From TH-plancto1 sp043777375 (GTDB lineage Bacteria > Planctomycetota > Planctomycetia > Planctomycetales > Planctomycetaceae), in NCBI GenBank assembly GCA_043777375.1, contig JAYWHX010000126.1, forward strand, positions 48,046 through 112,045: DNA of 64,000 nucleotides. Reading direction: 5' to 3'. Shown here in pieces: positions 1-10,018 of this stretch. The first letter of the stretch is position 1. Every line of letters starts with the position of its first letter. A program made the translations under genes and the position numbers. A model generated the notes under the pieces. It was not told the origin of the DNA. It searched no databases and saw only the letters and a list, made by a program, of their open reading frames with translations.

Positions 1-1954
<1,954 letters not shown>

Positions 1955-2603
1955 CACAACCTCCATTCACCGTCAGCGGATTGGAGTGGATCGACGTTCG
2001 CACGGAACGGATTGAGGACGCTGGAGGCGAACACAATTGGAGAGCCCGCTCTGCATGCAGAACAACGGACGCGGGGCACCCCGACAAGCGAGTATCAGGT
2101 CCGTGCAAACGTCGAATTTCGAAGGAGCATCGCCGACAAACGATTATTCGACACGACATCGATTCGGACAAGACCAATTGCGTGGGGAATGCACAGAGCC
2201 AGATGGTGAGACACTCTCACGCACTGCCTTGGAATGCAAATCAGCTCGGGATCTCAAGCAGGTTGAACCGCAGGGAGCGCGGAGCACGCAGAGGGAGGAG
2301 GAGAAGAGAACTCGGTTGATGTACACTCAACGTCTCCTCTGCGTCCTGAATGAGTTTCAGGCGTCGTTGAGCCGTCATCCAAATCTGTGAAATCTGCGGA
2401 ATCTATGGACACACTCCCTCTGCTCAATTCGGGGAGAGTGCAGCGGAAGGCTCCCTAACAAATCCGATCGACGTTTCGCACTTTGATTCTCACTCGCCAA
2501 AATGCCCTCTTTCTTTCTCAAACGATTCGCTATTCTTCCGACTCAATCATTCGTGCAGGCCCCGAGCGGCCTATCAACCACAGCGTAGCAGGGAACAGCC
2601 AGA
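1955..2603. other. Intergenic region between prkA and mdh
   Basis: About 650 bp without a convincing gene. Both flanking genes are transcribed away from it, so it must hold two promoters, but I cannot place them with confidence. The central part contains the decayed inverted repeat listed separately at 2262-2344. A purine-rich AGGGA lies about 10 nt before the mdh ATG and probably serves as its ribosome binding site. The several short frames here are overlapping and arginine-rich and look like chance. Confidence 0.6.
2262..2344. repeat. Decayed inverted repeat (CTCCTCTGCGT type)
   Basis: The segment ACGCAGAGGGAGGAGGAG at 2286-2303 pairs imperfectly with CGTCTCCTCTGCGT at 2331-2344. An outer part on the left, GTTGAACCGCAGGGAGCGCG, has no good partner left. 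The layout resembles the dispersed palindromes with an arm reading roughly GCAGAGACGCAGAGG that are common in planctomycete intergenic DNA. This copy is degenerate. Confidence 0.5.
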
Positions 2604-3533
2604 ATGAAGGTCTCGATTATCGGCGGCGGCGGTCTCGTGGGTTCCAGCGCGGGGTTCGCCCTCCAGGCAGGCGGCATCGTTCGCGAAATCTGTCTGGTCG
2701 ATGTGAACCCGGAACTCGCCGAAGGCCAGGCTCTCGACCTGCTGCATGGGACCGCCTTGCTGCATGACCAGCGAATCACCTCGGGCGGTACGGAAAAATG
2801 TTCCGACGCGGATGTCATCTGCATCACAGCTGGTCTTCGCCGCAAACCCGACGAGAGTCGTCTCGATCTGATCAACCGCAATGTGTCGCTATTCCGGTCG
2901 ATCCTCGCCGATCTGAAGAAGGTCGGCATCCGCAAAGACGCGATCATCTTCGTGGTGTCGAATCCCGTCGACGTGCTGACTTACCTCGCCGCACAGGAAT
3001 TGGGTCTGCCCGCCCAGCAGGTGATTGGCCTGGGAACCGTGCTCGACACGACCCGATTGCGAAGCCTTCTGGCTCTGCAATTCAACGTCCCGCCCACGCA
3101 GGTCGCCGTCACGATCTTGGGTGAGCACGGCGATAGCATGGTCCCCATCTGGTCAGCTGCGCAGATTGCAGGAGTACCAATCGAGAAGTGGCCCGGCGTC
3201 ACGACCGCCCTGCTGGCCGAAGTCGAAAAGCGGACGCGCGGTTCGGGAGCCGAAGTCATCAAGAAGAAGGGCGGAGCGGGCTTCGCTGTGGGCGTGTCGA
3301 TCGCCGACGTGATCCACGACATCGCCCTCGACAGCCACCGCATCCAGCCGGTGTCGACAGTGCAGAACGGAGCTTACGGCCTGTTCGACGTCGCGATTTC
3401 GGTCCCCACGATCGTAGGCCGCAAGGGGGCGATCCAACACATCGAGTGCGAGATGTGGCCGAAAGAGAAAGCCGCTCTGCAAAAATCGGCCGCTGTGCTA
3501 CGCGAGACGATCGACAAGGTGATCGGGAAGTAG
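2604..3533 (+). CDS. mdh: Malate dehydrogenase (LDH-like type)
   Basis: This 309-residue cytoplasmic enzyme oxidises malate to oxaloacetate with NAD+ in the TCA cycle. The N-terminus MKVSIIGGGGLVG is the Rossmann dinucleotide-binding loop (residues 7-13). The catalytic histidine is His175 in LGEHGDSM. The substrate-specificity loop reads AGLRRKPDESR (around residues 76-86). It has Arg where lactate dehydrogenases have Gln, which favours malate over lactate. An NPVDVLTY motif supplies the substrate-binding Asn. Length is normal for the group. A hairpin overlaps the stop codon (3532-3553). The other TCA gene here, citrate synthase, lies 4 kb downstream in the opposite direction. Confidence 0.93.
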   Translation: MKVSIIGGGGLVGSSAGFALQAGGIVREICLVDVNPELAEGQALDLLHGTALLHDQRITSGGTEKCSDADVICITAGLRRKPDESRLDLINRNVSLFRSILADLKKVGIRKDAIIFVVSNPVDVLTYLAAQELGLPAQQVIGLGTVLDTTRLRSLLALQFNVPPTQVAVTILGEHGDSMVPIWSAAQIAGVPIEKWPGVTTALLAEVEKRTRGSGAEVIKKKGGAGFAVGVSIADVIHDIALDSHRIQPVSTVQNGAYGLFDVAISVPTIVGRKGAIQHIECEMWPKEKAALQKSAAVLRETIDKVIGK

Positions 3534-3553
3534 AACGGAATGAATTCCGTTCT
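3532..3553. repeat. Hairpin repeat, copy 1 (stem AGAACGGAA, loop TGAA)
   Basis: A perfect 9-bp stem, AGAACGGAA paired with TTCCGTTCT, closes a TGAA tetraloop and starts inside the mdh stop codon. The same unit occurs at 4402-4421, and a variant with a GACGGAA stem occurs at 43531-43555. There is no clear T-tract, so it may be a dispersed palindrome that also works as an end-of-gene hairpin. Confidence 0.75.
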
Positions 3554-3576
3554 GGGGAAGTGGTCCAGACGATGCG

Positions 3577-4281
3577 TTGAGTGTCTGGGTTGCAGAGCAA
3601 CATGAGGTGACGGAAGGCAAGCTCGCTTTTCAGTCCCTAGTGTTCCTGTGCGACCGAGACATCCAAAGCGAGGTCTCTGCCAGATCGCTAGTGACCAATT
3701 TCATGACTCGGCAAAGGCAACCACTTGTTCACCGAAAGACCGCCCGAGCTGAGGGTTGGTCGGAGGCCGGGCTCTTGTTGGCAATTATCGCCTTTTTCTT
3801 TCTTCTTCCTTGGTACTCCTTTGACTCCGTTTGGGAGGTGGACGAACTGTTCTGGTCTGTCTGGTTTGGATTCAGTGGCTTTGCATTTCTCTGGTACATC
3901 TTCCGGGCTGTGAAACACTTTCGCTCTGTCGGCTTCTTCGAATTGCGACTCGACGATTCACTGCTGACTTGCCACTTCCCGATCCCCGAATTTGGGAAGT
4001 GTTTTTCGGTCGCGCTTGAAGATCTCGTCAGACTCGAAGAGTTTTACGACGGTGAATACATCAGCTGGTCTGTCTGGGATCATGCCGGAACGGAGTATCG
4101 GCTGCCGTTCGAGTACGGTACGCCAACAAAAGTCTTTGCTGAGGCAATTTGCGAGCAACTACTGCTGAGGCCACAGGAGAGCAACGAGCGAGGTCTCACT
4201 GTCTGGACCCGACGGAGTCGTGCTCGTCATCAGTCGAATAAACAGCACGGTGGCATCGGGGCGGGTGGCACGACCGAATAG
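3577..4281 (+). CDS. Hypothetical two-TM membrane protein
   Basis: I do not recognise this family. The frame opens with TTG at 3577 and gives 234 residues. A start at the ATG at 3703 (residue 43, MTRQRQPLVH) is at least as likely, because the first 42 residues are unremarkable. Two hydrophobic segments follow: residues about 65-83 (GLLLAIIAFFFLLPWYS) and 91-108 (FWSVWFGFSGFAFLWYIF). The remaining C-terminal part is a soluble, mostly beta-type stretch rich in aromatic residues. This layout resembles small membrane proteins with a PH-like cytoplasmic domain, but that is inference. The gene sits alone between mdh and the BatA-like gene and is bracketed by two copies of the same hairpin, which suggests a recent insertion. 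Confidence 0.55.
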   Translation: MSVWVAEQHEVTEGKLAFQSLVFLCDRDIQSEVSARSLVTNFMTRQRQPLVHRKTARAEGWSEAGLLLAIIAFFFLLPWYSFDSVWEVDELFWSVWFGFSGFAFLWYIFRAVKHFRSVGFFELRLDDSLLTCHFPIPEFGKCFSVALEDLVRLEEFYDGEYISWSVWDHAGTEYRLPFEYGTPTKVFAEAICEQLLLRPQESNERGLTVWTRRSRARHQSNKQHGGIGAGGTTE

Positions 4282-4401
4282 GCCTTCAGGCACGGCTTTG
4301 GATGTCTGGGCCAGCCTGCCGCGACGACCGGGGGCGGTGGTACGGACATGCTCCGCTTCGAAGACTTCGCATCGCAGCTAAACGGGAGAGTGACCGGGCG
4401 G

Positions 4402-4421
4402 GAACGGAATGAATTCCGTTC
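4402..4421. repeat. Hairpin repeat, copy 2 (stem GAACGGAA, loop TGAA)
   Basis: Same core and orientation as the hairpin at 3532-3553: GAACGGAA, TGAA, TTCCGTTC. It lies 120 bp after the hypothetical gene and 16 bp before the BatA-like gene. The two copies therefore flank the hypothetical gene as direct repeats. Confidence 0.75.
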
Positions 4422-4436
4422 TTCCACGCTGCTGTT

Positions 4437-6677
4437 ATGCTCTCTGGCATGAACGAATTCCCGCGACTGCTGGCCTTTGGGTTTGTCAGTCCCCTGTGGC
4501 TGTGGGCGCTGGGGGGCGTGGCGATTCCGGTAGCGATTCATTTGTGGCGACGACAGACGCCGCGGATTGAGCGTTGGGCGGCGATGCAGTTTTTGCGGGC
4601 GGCGATTGATCGCCATGCCCGGCGATTGCGGATTGAATCCCTGCTGCTGTTGCTCGTACGCTGCCTGCTGCTGGCTCTGCTGGCCCTGGCTGTCGCGGAA
4701 CCGTTCCGACACCTGGATTCCGTCGCAGCCACTGGAACGCGCCGGACGAACAAGATCCTCTTGCTCGATGGATCGCTGAGCATGTCGGCCAAGATCGGAT
4801 CGGAGTCTCGGTTCGATTTGGCCCGGAAAATGGCTCGGGAGATTGTGCAGCAGAGTTCAGCGGGCGACGCTTTTAATCTCTGCCGAATCGGGAACGCCAC
4901 ATCCCCCGTCATCATCCGCCGTCCCGCGCATGACCCCGCCGACGTGCTGCGCGAGATCGACCGCGTGCCGCTGCTCGATGATGTCGGTGATGTGGCAGGG
5001 GCGCTGCGGCAGGTCGGCGAATTGCTGAACGAGATCTCGGTGGACCAGTCCACTGAGCTTTACATCCTCAGTGATTTCCAATCGACGAACTGGTCGGGCG
5101 AGACGCCTGCCGATGAATCACAACTCCGCCAATCGCTGAAGGACCTGGCGACGCGATCCCAGCTGTTCCTGGTGGATGCAGGCGGCAGAGTCCCGGCCAA
5201 TGTGGCGATTCGGGCCTTGAATGCACCCGACTCTGTGGCGATCTTCGGGCGTCCGTTTCGCGTGGAAGTCGAGGTCGCCAGTTATTCAGCAGACGAGGAG
5301 ACTCGGTCGGTCGAAATCCTCGTCGACAATGTCGTGCGGGCGAGCCAGCCTGTCACTCTGCCTGCCTGGAGCGAACAGAAGGTCGCCACCACATTGCGGA
5401 TTCCTGACGCGGGGACATCGGTGGTGATTGAAGCTCGAATTGGTCCCGATGCGATCGCCACAGACAATTCGCTTCGCCGAGTCGTCGCCTCGCGCCAGAG
5501 CCTGGATGTCTTGCTCGTCGATGGTCATCCCTCAGAAACACTGGCCGCGTCAGCGTCCGGTTTCGTGAAGCTGGCGATCTCTCCCCCCTCGGCCAGTTCC
5601 GATTCTTCCCACTCGGGCAGTGTGTTCCAGCCGACTGTTTGCACATCGGCTGAACTCGCAGAGATCGACTTGGGCCGATATGACTGCGTCGTGTTGTGCG
5701 ACGTGTCGGGGCTAGGCGAAGCCGAGATTACTCGGCTGACCGCGTTTGCGAACGCTGGCGGCGGACTGGTTTTCGGGCTGGGGGAGCAGACCGACCGAGA
5801 GATCTTTCAGCGCTCATTCGGGGCGGCACTGCTGCCGGTCGATCTCCTCGAATTCGCAGATCACGCCAGTGAGCCAGTCACATTCGAGACTCGTGATCTC
5901 GACCATCCCGTCCTCGCCCCGTTCCGTGGTCGGATCGATGCGGGGCTGGCGACGGCCCCGATCTCGCGGTACGCCCGTGTCAAACCGCGAGCTGAGGGGA
6001 ACTGGCAAGTCATCCTGGCGTTCTCGACGGGAGACCCGGCGATTCTGGAGAGGTCCATCGGACGCGGACGAGCAGTCCTCGTGACAACCTCGCTCAACGA
6101 CAGCTGGGGTCACTGGGTGTTGTGGCCGAGTTATGTGCCGCTGGTCAATCGCTTGTTGCAGCATGCGTTAGAGGGGCGTTTGCGATCGGACCCGGTTCTC
6201 GTCGGCACCCCAATTCGAGAGGAGTTCTCACAACCCGTGGAGGGCACGGTCTTGCTTCCCACCGCCAAGAGTGTCGATGCACTGGTCGAGACGACCGACC
6301 AGCAGACGGCTTTGTTTTGGCCCGAGACCGGGATCGCGGGCACTTACCAACTTTCTGCGGGTCCGCCCGTCAATCGCCGGCGGTCTTTTGCCGTGAATCC
6401 GGATCCGCACGAAAGCGACCCGCGCAGCATGACACTCGAAACTCTGCGTCGCGGGTTGCTGGCCGGAACTGCGTTCGAGTGGGTGACCGACACCGGTGCC
6501 ATCACGCGAGAAGCTGCGTCTGTCGCGACGGGACAGGCGACCTTCTCACGTCCGTTGATCTGGGGAGTGGTTGCACTCCTGTTTGTCGAAATGTTGATGG
6601 CCTGGCGTCCCCGCTGGGGAGTTGCCGCGCTGGGTGGGATCGCGCTCTATGGGCTCCTGCTGTGGGTGGGTACTTGA
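4437..6677 (+). CDS. BatA-like membrane protein with vWA domain
   Basis: This 746-residue protein has the layout of the planctomycete BatA/aerotolerance family. Two hydrophobic segments at the N-terminus (residues about 14-32 and 68-86) form the BatA N-terminal domain, with the characteristic VAIPVAIHLWRRQTPR stretch between them. A von Willebrand factor A domain follows, with the metal-site motif DGSLSMSAK near residue 105. A long periplasmic, beta-rich region precedes a glutamine-amidotransferase-like segment (VVLCDVSGLGEAE). The last 40 residues form one or two C-terminal membrane helices. The start could also be the ATG at 4449 (MNEFPRLLAFGF), which matches family N-termini better. No MoxR or DUF58 partner gene is next to it; the only companion is the small gene at 6734. 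The exact role is unknown. Confidence 0.8.
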   Translation: MLSGMNEFPRLLAFGFVSPLWLWALGGVAIPVAIHLWRRQTPRIERWAAMQFLRAAIDRHARRLRIESLLLLLVRCLLLALLALAVAEPFRHLDSVAATGTRRTNKILLLDGSLSMSAKIGSESRFDLARKMAREIVQQSSAGDAFNLCRIGNATSPVIIRRPAHDPADVLREIDRVPLLDDVGDVAGALRQVGELLNEISVDQSTELYILSDFQSTNWSGETPADESQLRQSLKDLATRSQLFLVDAGGRVPANVAIRALNAPDSVAIFGRPFRVEVEVASYSADEETRSVEILVDNVVRASQPVTLPAWSEQKVATTLRIPDAGTSVVIEARIGPDAIATDNSLRRVVASRQSLDVLLVDGHPSETLAASASGFVKLAISPPSASSDSSHSGSVFQPTVCTSAELAEIDLGRYDCVVLCDVSGLGEAEITRLTAFANAGGGLVFGLGEQTDREIFQRSFGAALLPVDLLEFADHASEPVTFETRDLDHPVLAPFRGRIDAGLATAPISRYARVKPRAEGNWQVILAFSTGDPAILERSIGRGRAVLVTTSLNDSWGHWVLWPSYVPLVNRLLQHALEGRLRSDPVLVGTPIREEFSQPVEGTVLLPTAKSVDALVETTDQQTALFWPETGIAGTYQLSAGPPVNRRRSFAVNPDPHESDPRSMTLETLRRGLLAGTAFEWVTDTGAITREAASVATGQATFSRPLIWGVVALLFVEMLMAWRPRWGVAALGGIALYGLLLWVGT

Positions 6678-6733
6678 CAACGATCTCTACGCCCCCTTAA
6701 GACACGGGGACACCTCTGAGGATTCATCTGAAC

Positions 6734-7387
6734 ATGTCATTCATTGCACCACTCGATCAGCCCGGTCCCGATGAGCTTCGCTGGGAAGAGATCGCCCGCA
6801 ATCTGGAGGAGTTCCGGTCAAAAACCGTCTCGCTCTCGGACGAGTTTTCGCTCGCGATTCCCCCGTTCCGAGAGCAAGGGACTCCACTCCCGGCCAATTG
6901 GGCGCGGCAATACGTCGACTGGAGTGAGCGTCGCGCACAGCTGGCGACCGAAATAGCGTCGGGGCTGGGTGTGGCATCGGTGTCCGAGCAGTCCTTCTCG
7001 GACTGGAATCGTTCTATTGATCAGCGGCAGAATGAATTGCGCGCCGTACGCGAACGCGAAGTGCAAGCCATCACCGAGGTCGTGAATGTCGTGCAACGAG
7101 TGCAGGGGCTGCAATCGACCGATGCTCAGCTGAATAGTTCGGATGAGATGGATCAGGCCCGGATGCTGGCTACGATCTTGCTTGAGAAACTCAGCGATCC
7201 TGCGACGCGCGCTGTCGTGATGGAAGACTCTGGGACGCTGAAGGGTCTGCGCGCGGTGCTGGTCCTGATCGACGGGACCTCTGTGAGTGAAACCGAAGAG
7301 CTGGCTGTGGCCGATGTCGAAGCGATGTTCGGTCGCAAGCTCTCGATCGCCCTGCTGCGCGGCCGAGTGACTGCTCCGGCACCCTGA
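6734..7387 (+). CDS. Hypothetical protein downstream of BatA-like gene
   Basis: A 217-residue, soluble, acidic, mostly helical protein of unknown family. It has no signal peptide, no membrane segment and no cysteine-rich motif. The central part (residues about 95-130) is heptad-like and could form a short coiled coil. It starts 56 bp after the BatA-like gene on the same strand and is probably co-transcribed with it, so a structural or regulatory role in that operon is a reasonable guess. Codon usage matches its neighbours. Confidence 0.65.
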   Translation: MSFIAPLDQPGPDELRWEEIARNLEEFRSKTVSLSDEFSLAIPPFREQGTPLPANWARQYVDWSERRAQLATEIASGLGVASVSEQSFSDWNRSIDQRQNELRAVREREVQAITEVVNVVQRVQGLQSTDAQLNSSDEMDQARMLATILLEKLSDPATRAVVMEDSGTLKGLRAVLVLIDGTSVSETEELAVADVEAMFGRKLSIALLRGRVTAPAP

Positions 7388-7495
7388 AGTGAATGAACGA
7401 ATTGAGATGCGGTCGGGTCGAAACCCACTGCTCCGCCACTGGGGCTTGTCCCATTGGTTCCCGCGCTGATGCGCTACTGCAGCGCACTAGCGCGG

Positions 7496-7518
7496 AAAAC
7501 ACCCCGACAATCGGGGTG
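7496..7518 (-). terminator. Intrinsic terminator of the citrate synthase gene
   Basis: Read on the minus strand, an 8-bp GC-rich stem (CACCCCGA with TCGGGGTG, loop TTG) is followed directly by TTTTCC. It lies 30 bp past the citrate synthase stop codon. The stem could also help end transcription of the convergent gene at 6734. Confidence 0.72.
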
Positions 7519-7547
7519 GCGGAGAGACAGCTTTCCCTCGCTGGTCA

Positions 7548-8666
7548 CTACCGGTCCCAGAGCCGTACGAACGGGCGCTCTTCTACTCCACGGTATCGAG
7601 CACGCGGCCGGATCACGTGGTCGCAGTCAGCCTGTTCAATCACATGGGCGCACCAGCCGACGACCCGGGCAGCTGCGAATAATGGAAGGTAGAGTTCTCG
7701 GGGGAGTCCGAGGTAATGGAACAAACGCGAGAGTGACCAATCGATGTTGGCAGGGAGCTTCTTTTCTTCCCATACAGCTCGCTCGATCGAATCGGCGATC
7801 TCTTCCATCGAGTGACAGCCGCAGGCGTTCGCCAGTTCGGCGCAGTGCGTTTCCAGCAGGGCGGCCCGAGGATCGCAGTCTTTGTAGACCGGATGGCCGA
7901 AGCCGGGGATCGAGCGGCCCGCCTCGAACTCGGAGCGAACCCACTCGGTCGCCTGATCGGGAGATTCAACCGATCGGATCGCGTCGAGCACGCGGTCGTC
8001 GCCGCCTCCGTGTCGCGATCCGGCCAGAACACCCAGCCCAGCCGTCACAGCTGCGTAGAGATCCCCGCCCGTCGAACCGACCATCCGCGCCGCATAGGTC
8101 GATGGGTTGAATTCATGCTCCGCAGCTGCGATGAGGGCGGAGTCGAGGGCTTTTTCAAAGAGGACCGGCGGCTCTTTTCCGGTGATGAGGTAAAACAAAT
8201 TCCCTGCATAGCCCAGATGTGTTGCCGGAGCTGGTAATGGAGTGCCAGTCCGCATGCGATGCCAGGCGGCAATCAACATCGGAACCCGCGCGAGCAGCCG
8301 CACCGCTTGGCCGACACCGCCATTGAGTGGACCATCATTCGTCTGCGGATCGAAATGGGACAGCAAGCTGACGCCGGTCCGCAAGGCCTCCAGTGGGGTG
8401 ACATGCAGTGGCAGACTCTCCAGCACGGAGGTCACCATCTCGGGCAGTTCCATCTCCTCGATCATGATGCTGCGGAAGTCGGCCAATTCTTCTTCGGTGG
8501 GCAACTCCTCATGCAACAGGAGATAACAGACTTCGAGGTAGTTCGATTCCTCAGCGAGATCGTGGATGCAGTAACCGCGGTAAATTAGCCCATGTTCCAA
8601 TGAGGAGATATTCGTCTCACCGGCAATTACGCCCCGCAAACCGGGGTGATAAAGGTCGAGCGCCAT
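7548..8666 (-). CDS. Citrate synthase
   Basis: This 372-residue enzyme condenses acetyl-CoA and oxaloacetate at the entry to the TCA cycle. The ATG at 8666 is chosen because an AAGGA ribosome binding site lies 8 nt upstream and the family N-terminus (MALDLYHPGLRGVIAGET) begins there; a longer frame opens at 8768 without support. Active-site motifs are present: HEFNPSTYAARM, the HGGGDDRV loop, and GFGHPVYKDCDPRA with His258. Length fits the short type II-like bacterial or 2-methylcitrate synthase group, and substrate choice (acetyl- or propionyl-CoA) cannot be told from sequence alone. No prp genes are nearby, which favours citrate synthase. Confidence 0.9.
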   Translation of the reverse strand: MALDLYHPGLRGVIAGETNISSLEHGLIYRGYCIHDLAEESNYLEVCYLLLHEELPTEEELADFRSIMIEEMELPEMVTSVLESLPLHVTPLEALRTGVSLLSHFDPQTNDGPLNGGVGQAVRLLARVPMLIAAWHRMRTGTPLPAPATHLGYAGNLFYLITGKEPPVLFEKALDSALIAAAEHEFNPSTYAARMVGSTGGDLYAAVTAGLGVLAGSRHGGGDDRVLDAIRSVESPDQATEWVRSEFEAGRSIPGFGHPVYKDCDPRAALLETHCAELANACGCHSMEEIADSIERAVWEEKKLPANIDWSLSRLFHYLGLPRELYLPLFAAARVVGWCAHVIEQADCDHVIRPRARYRGVEERPFVRLWDR

Positions 8667-9181
8667 GGGGACATCCTTGAAGAAAAATCGGCTTCCTGCC
8701 TGAGCACAGGCCGTCTGGCAATCTCTTCGAGACTCGGAAAATCCGAGTCTGATCGACCCCCACATCATCGCGGGAGTTCACAGAGAGAAGTTTGACCTGC
8801 GTTGATCGAAGTGAGTCGGGACGATTCGCAGTGGGCGAGTCATACGTGTCACGAATGAGAGGGTCTCGAATCGAGGCCCGTGAGGGAAACACTGTACCAC
8901 CGGTTTTGCAGAATCGAAAGCGACAAGGGTGGCAATCAGCGATCAGCCAGAAGGGCAAGCGGTTCGTCAAGTTGCAGCGGCCTACCTGCTGACCGCTGAT
9001 GGCTGAATCCACTCCCTACGTTTGTTCCTAAGTTCAATACCGAGTAAAAGATTCGCAACGATGTGACACTGCACGACATCAACTCCAATACTTGTCCGTG
9101 TCGATTCGGCACGCATGTTGCCTGTCAGTTGATTGTCCACCTTGTGCAACTGCCAATTTGGCTGTGTTGGAGATGCGCCCG
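8667..9181. other. Divergent intergenic region, citrate synthase / ABC operon
   Basis: About 515 bp without a gene I can support. It must carry the promoters for citrate synthase (leftward) and the ABC operon (rightward). In-frame extensions of both flanking genes reach into it, but their translations look like random coding. No clear palindrome or consensus promoter was seen. Confidence 0.5.
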
Positions 9182-9934
9182 ATGAGTTCTGTGAAAACGG
9201 TGAGTTCCGACAAGACTGCTATGATTGAGGCTCGCGGCCTCAGCAAGTTTTATGGCAACTTTGCAGCCACGCGAGATGTTACATTTTCCATTCCACAGGG
9301 GCAGGTGGCTGCTTTTCTGGGGCCCAACGGGGCCGGAAAATCGACCACGATGAAACTTCTGACGGGGTTTCTCGCCCCGAGCGAGGGAGAAGCCATTATT
9401 GGCGGCTTTCATGTCGCCACTGATCGGCTGGCTGCGGCGGAACTGGTGGGCTACCTCCCTGAAAACGGCCCGCTGTACCCAGAGATGACCCCTAAGGGAC
9501 TGCTCAAGTACTGTGGAGCTGCTCGTGGCATGTCCTCGGGACACATGGCCGAACGGCTCGATTATGTGGCGGAAAAATGCTCCCTGTCTGATGTCTGGGG
9601 CAAGCCGATCAGCAAGCTGTCGCGAGGGTACAAGCAACGAGTCGGCATGGCTCAGGCTCTCCTCCACGACCCGAAGATTTTAATTCTCGACGAACCGACC
9701 AGCGGACTCGATCCGAACCAGACATTTCAGGTTCGCGATCTGATCCTGAGCCTGGCGAAGACCAAAACGATCCTGCTCTCGACCCACATTTTGACGGAGG
9801 TTAAGGCGGTATGCAGCCGCGTCCTCCTGATCAACGGCGGTCGGCTGATTCTCGACGGCACTGTCGAGGAGATGGAAGCCAAGAGCAGCGATCTGGAAGA
9901 GCGATTCCGTGTGCTGACCGGTGGCACAGCTTGA
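9182..9934 (+). CDS. ABC transporter ATP-binding protein (GldA-like)
   Basis: A 250-residue ABC ATPase. The Walker A motif GPNGAGKST lies near residue 46, the signature LSRGYKQR near 146, and Walker B ILILDEP near 165, followed by TSGLDPNQ and a switch histidine in STHILTEV. The ATG at 9182 is preferred: GGAG sits 9 nt upstream and the family-like part (MIEARGLSKFYGNF) follows closely. A frame opening at 9092 adds 30 residues without support. The gene is followed after 84 bp by a GldF/GldG-type membrane protein, so this subunit should power that complex. In Bacteroidetes, GldA-F-G belong to gliding machinery; in planctomycetes the role of this set is not established. Confidence 0.9.
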   Translation: MSSVKTVSSDKTAMIEARGLSKFYGNFAATRDVTFSIPQGQVAAFLGPNGAGKSTTMKLLTGFLAPSEGEAIIGGFHVATDRLAAAELVGYLPENGPLYPEMTPKGLLKYCGAARGMSSGHMAERLDYVAEKCSLSDVWGKPISKLSRGYKQRVGMAQALLHDPKILILDEPTSGLDPNQTFQVRDLILSLAKTKTILLSTHILTEVKAVCSRVLLINGGRLILDGTVEEMEAKSSDLEERFRVLTGGTA

Positions 9935-10018
9935 CAGCTGGGTATTTTCGGTCGAGAACAATCACTCAAGACGAGGTGCAGGGCAGCCTGACCTCCTGGC
10001 ATCAAGCGGACGATCACT

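Noticed and set aside
2604..3533. Lactate dehydrogenase as an alternative name
   Set aside because: The specificity loop carries Arg (LRRKP), which is the malate-type residue; LDH has Gln.
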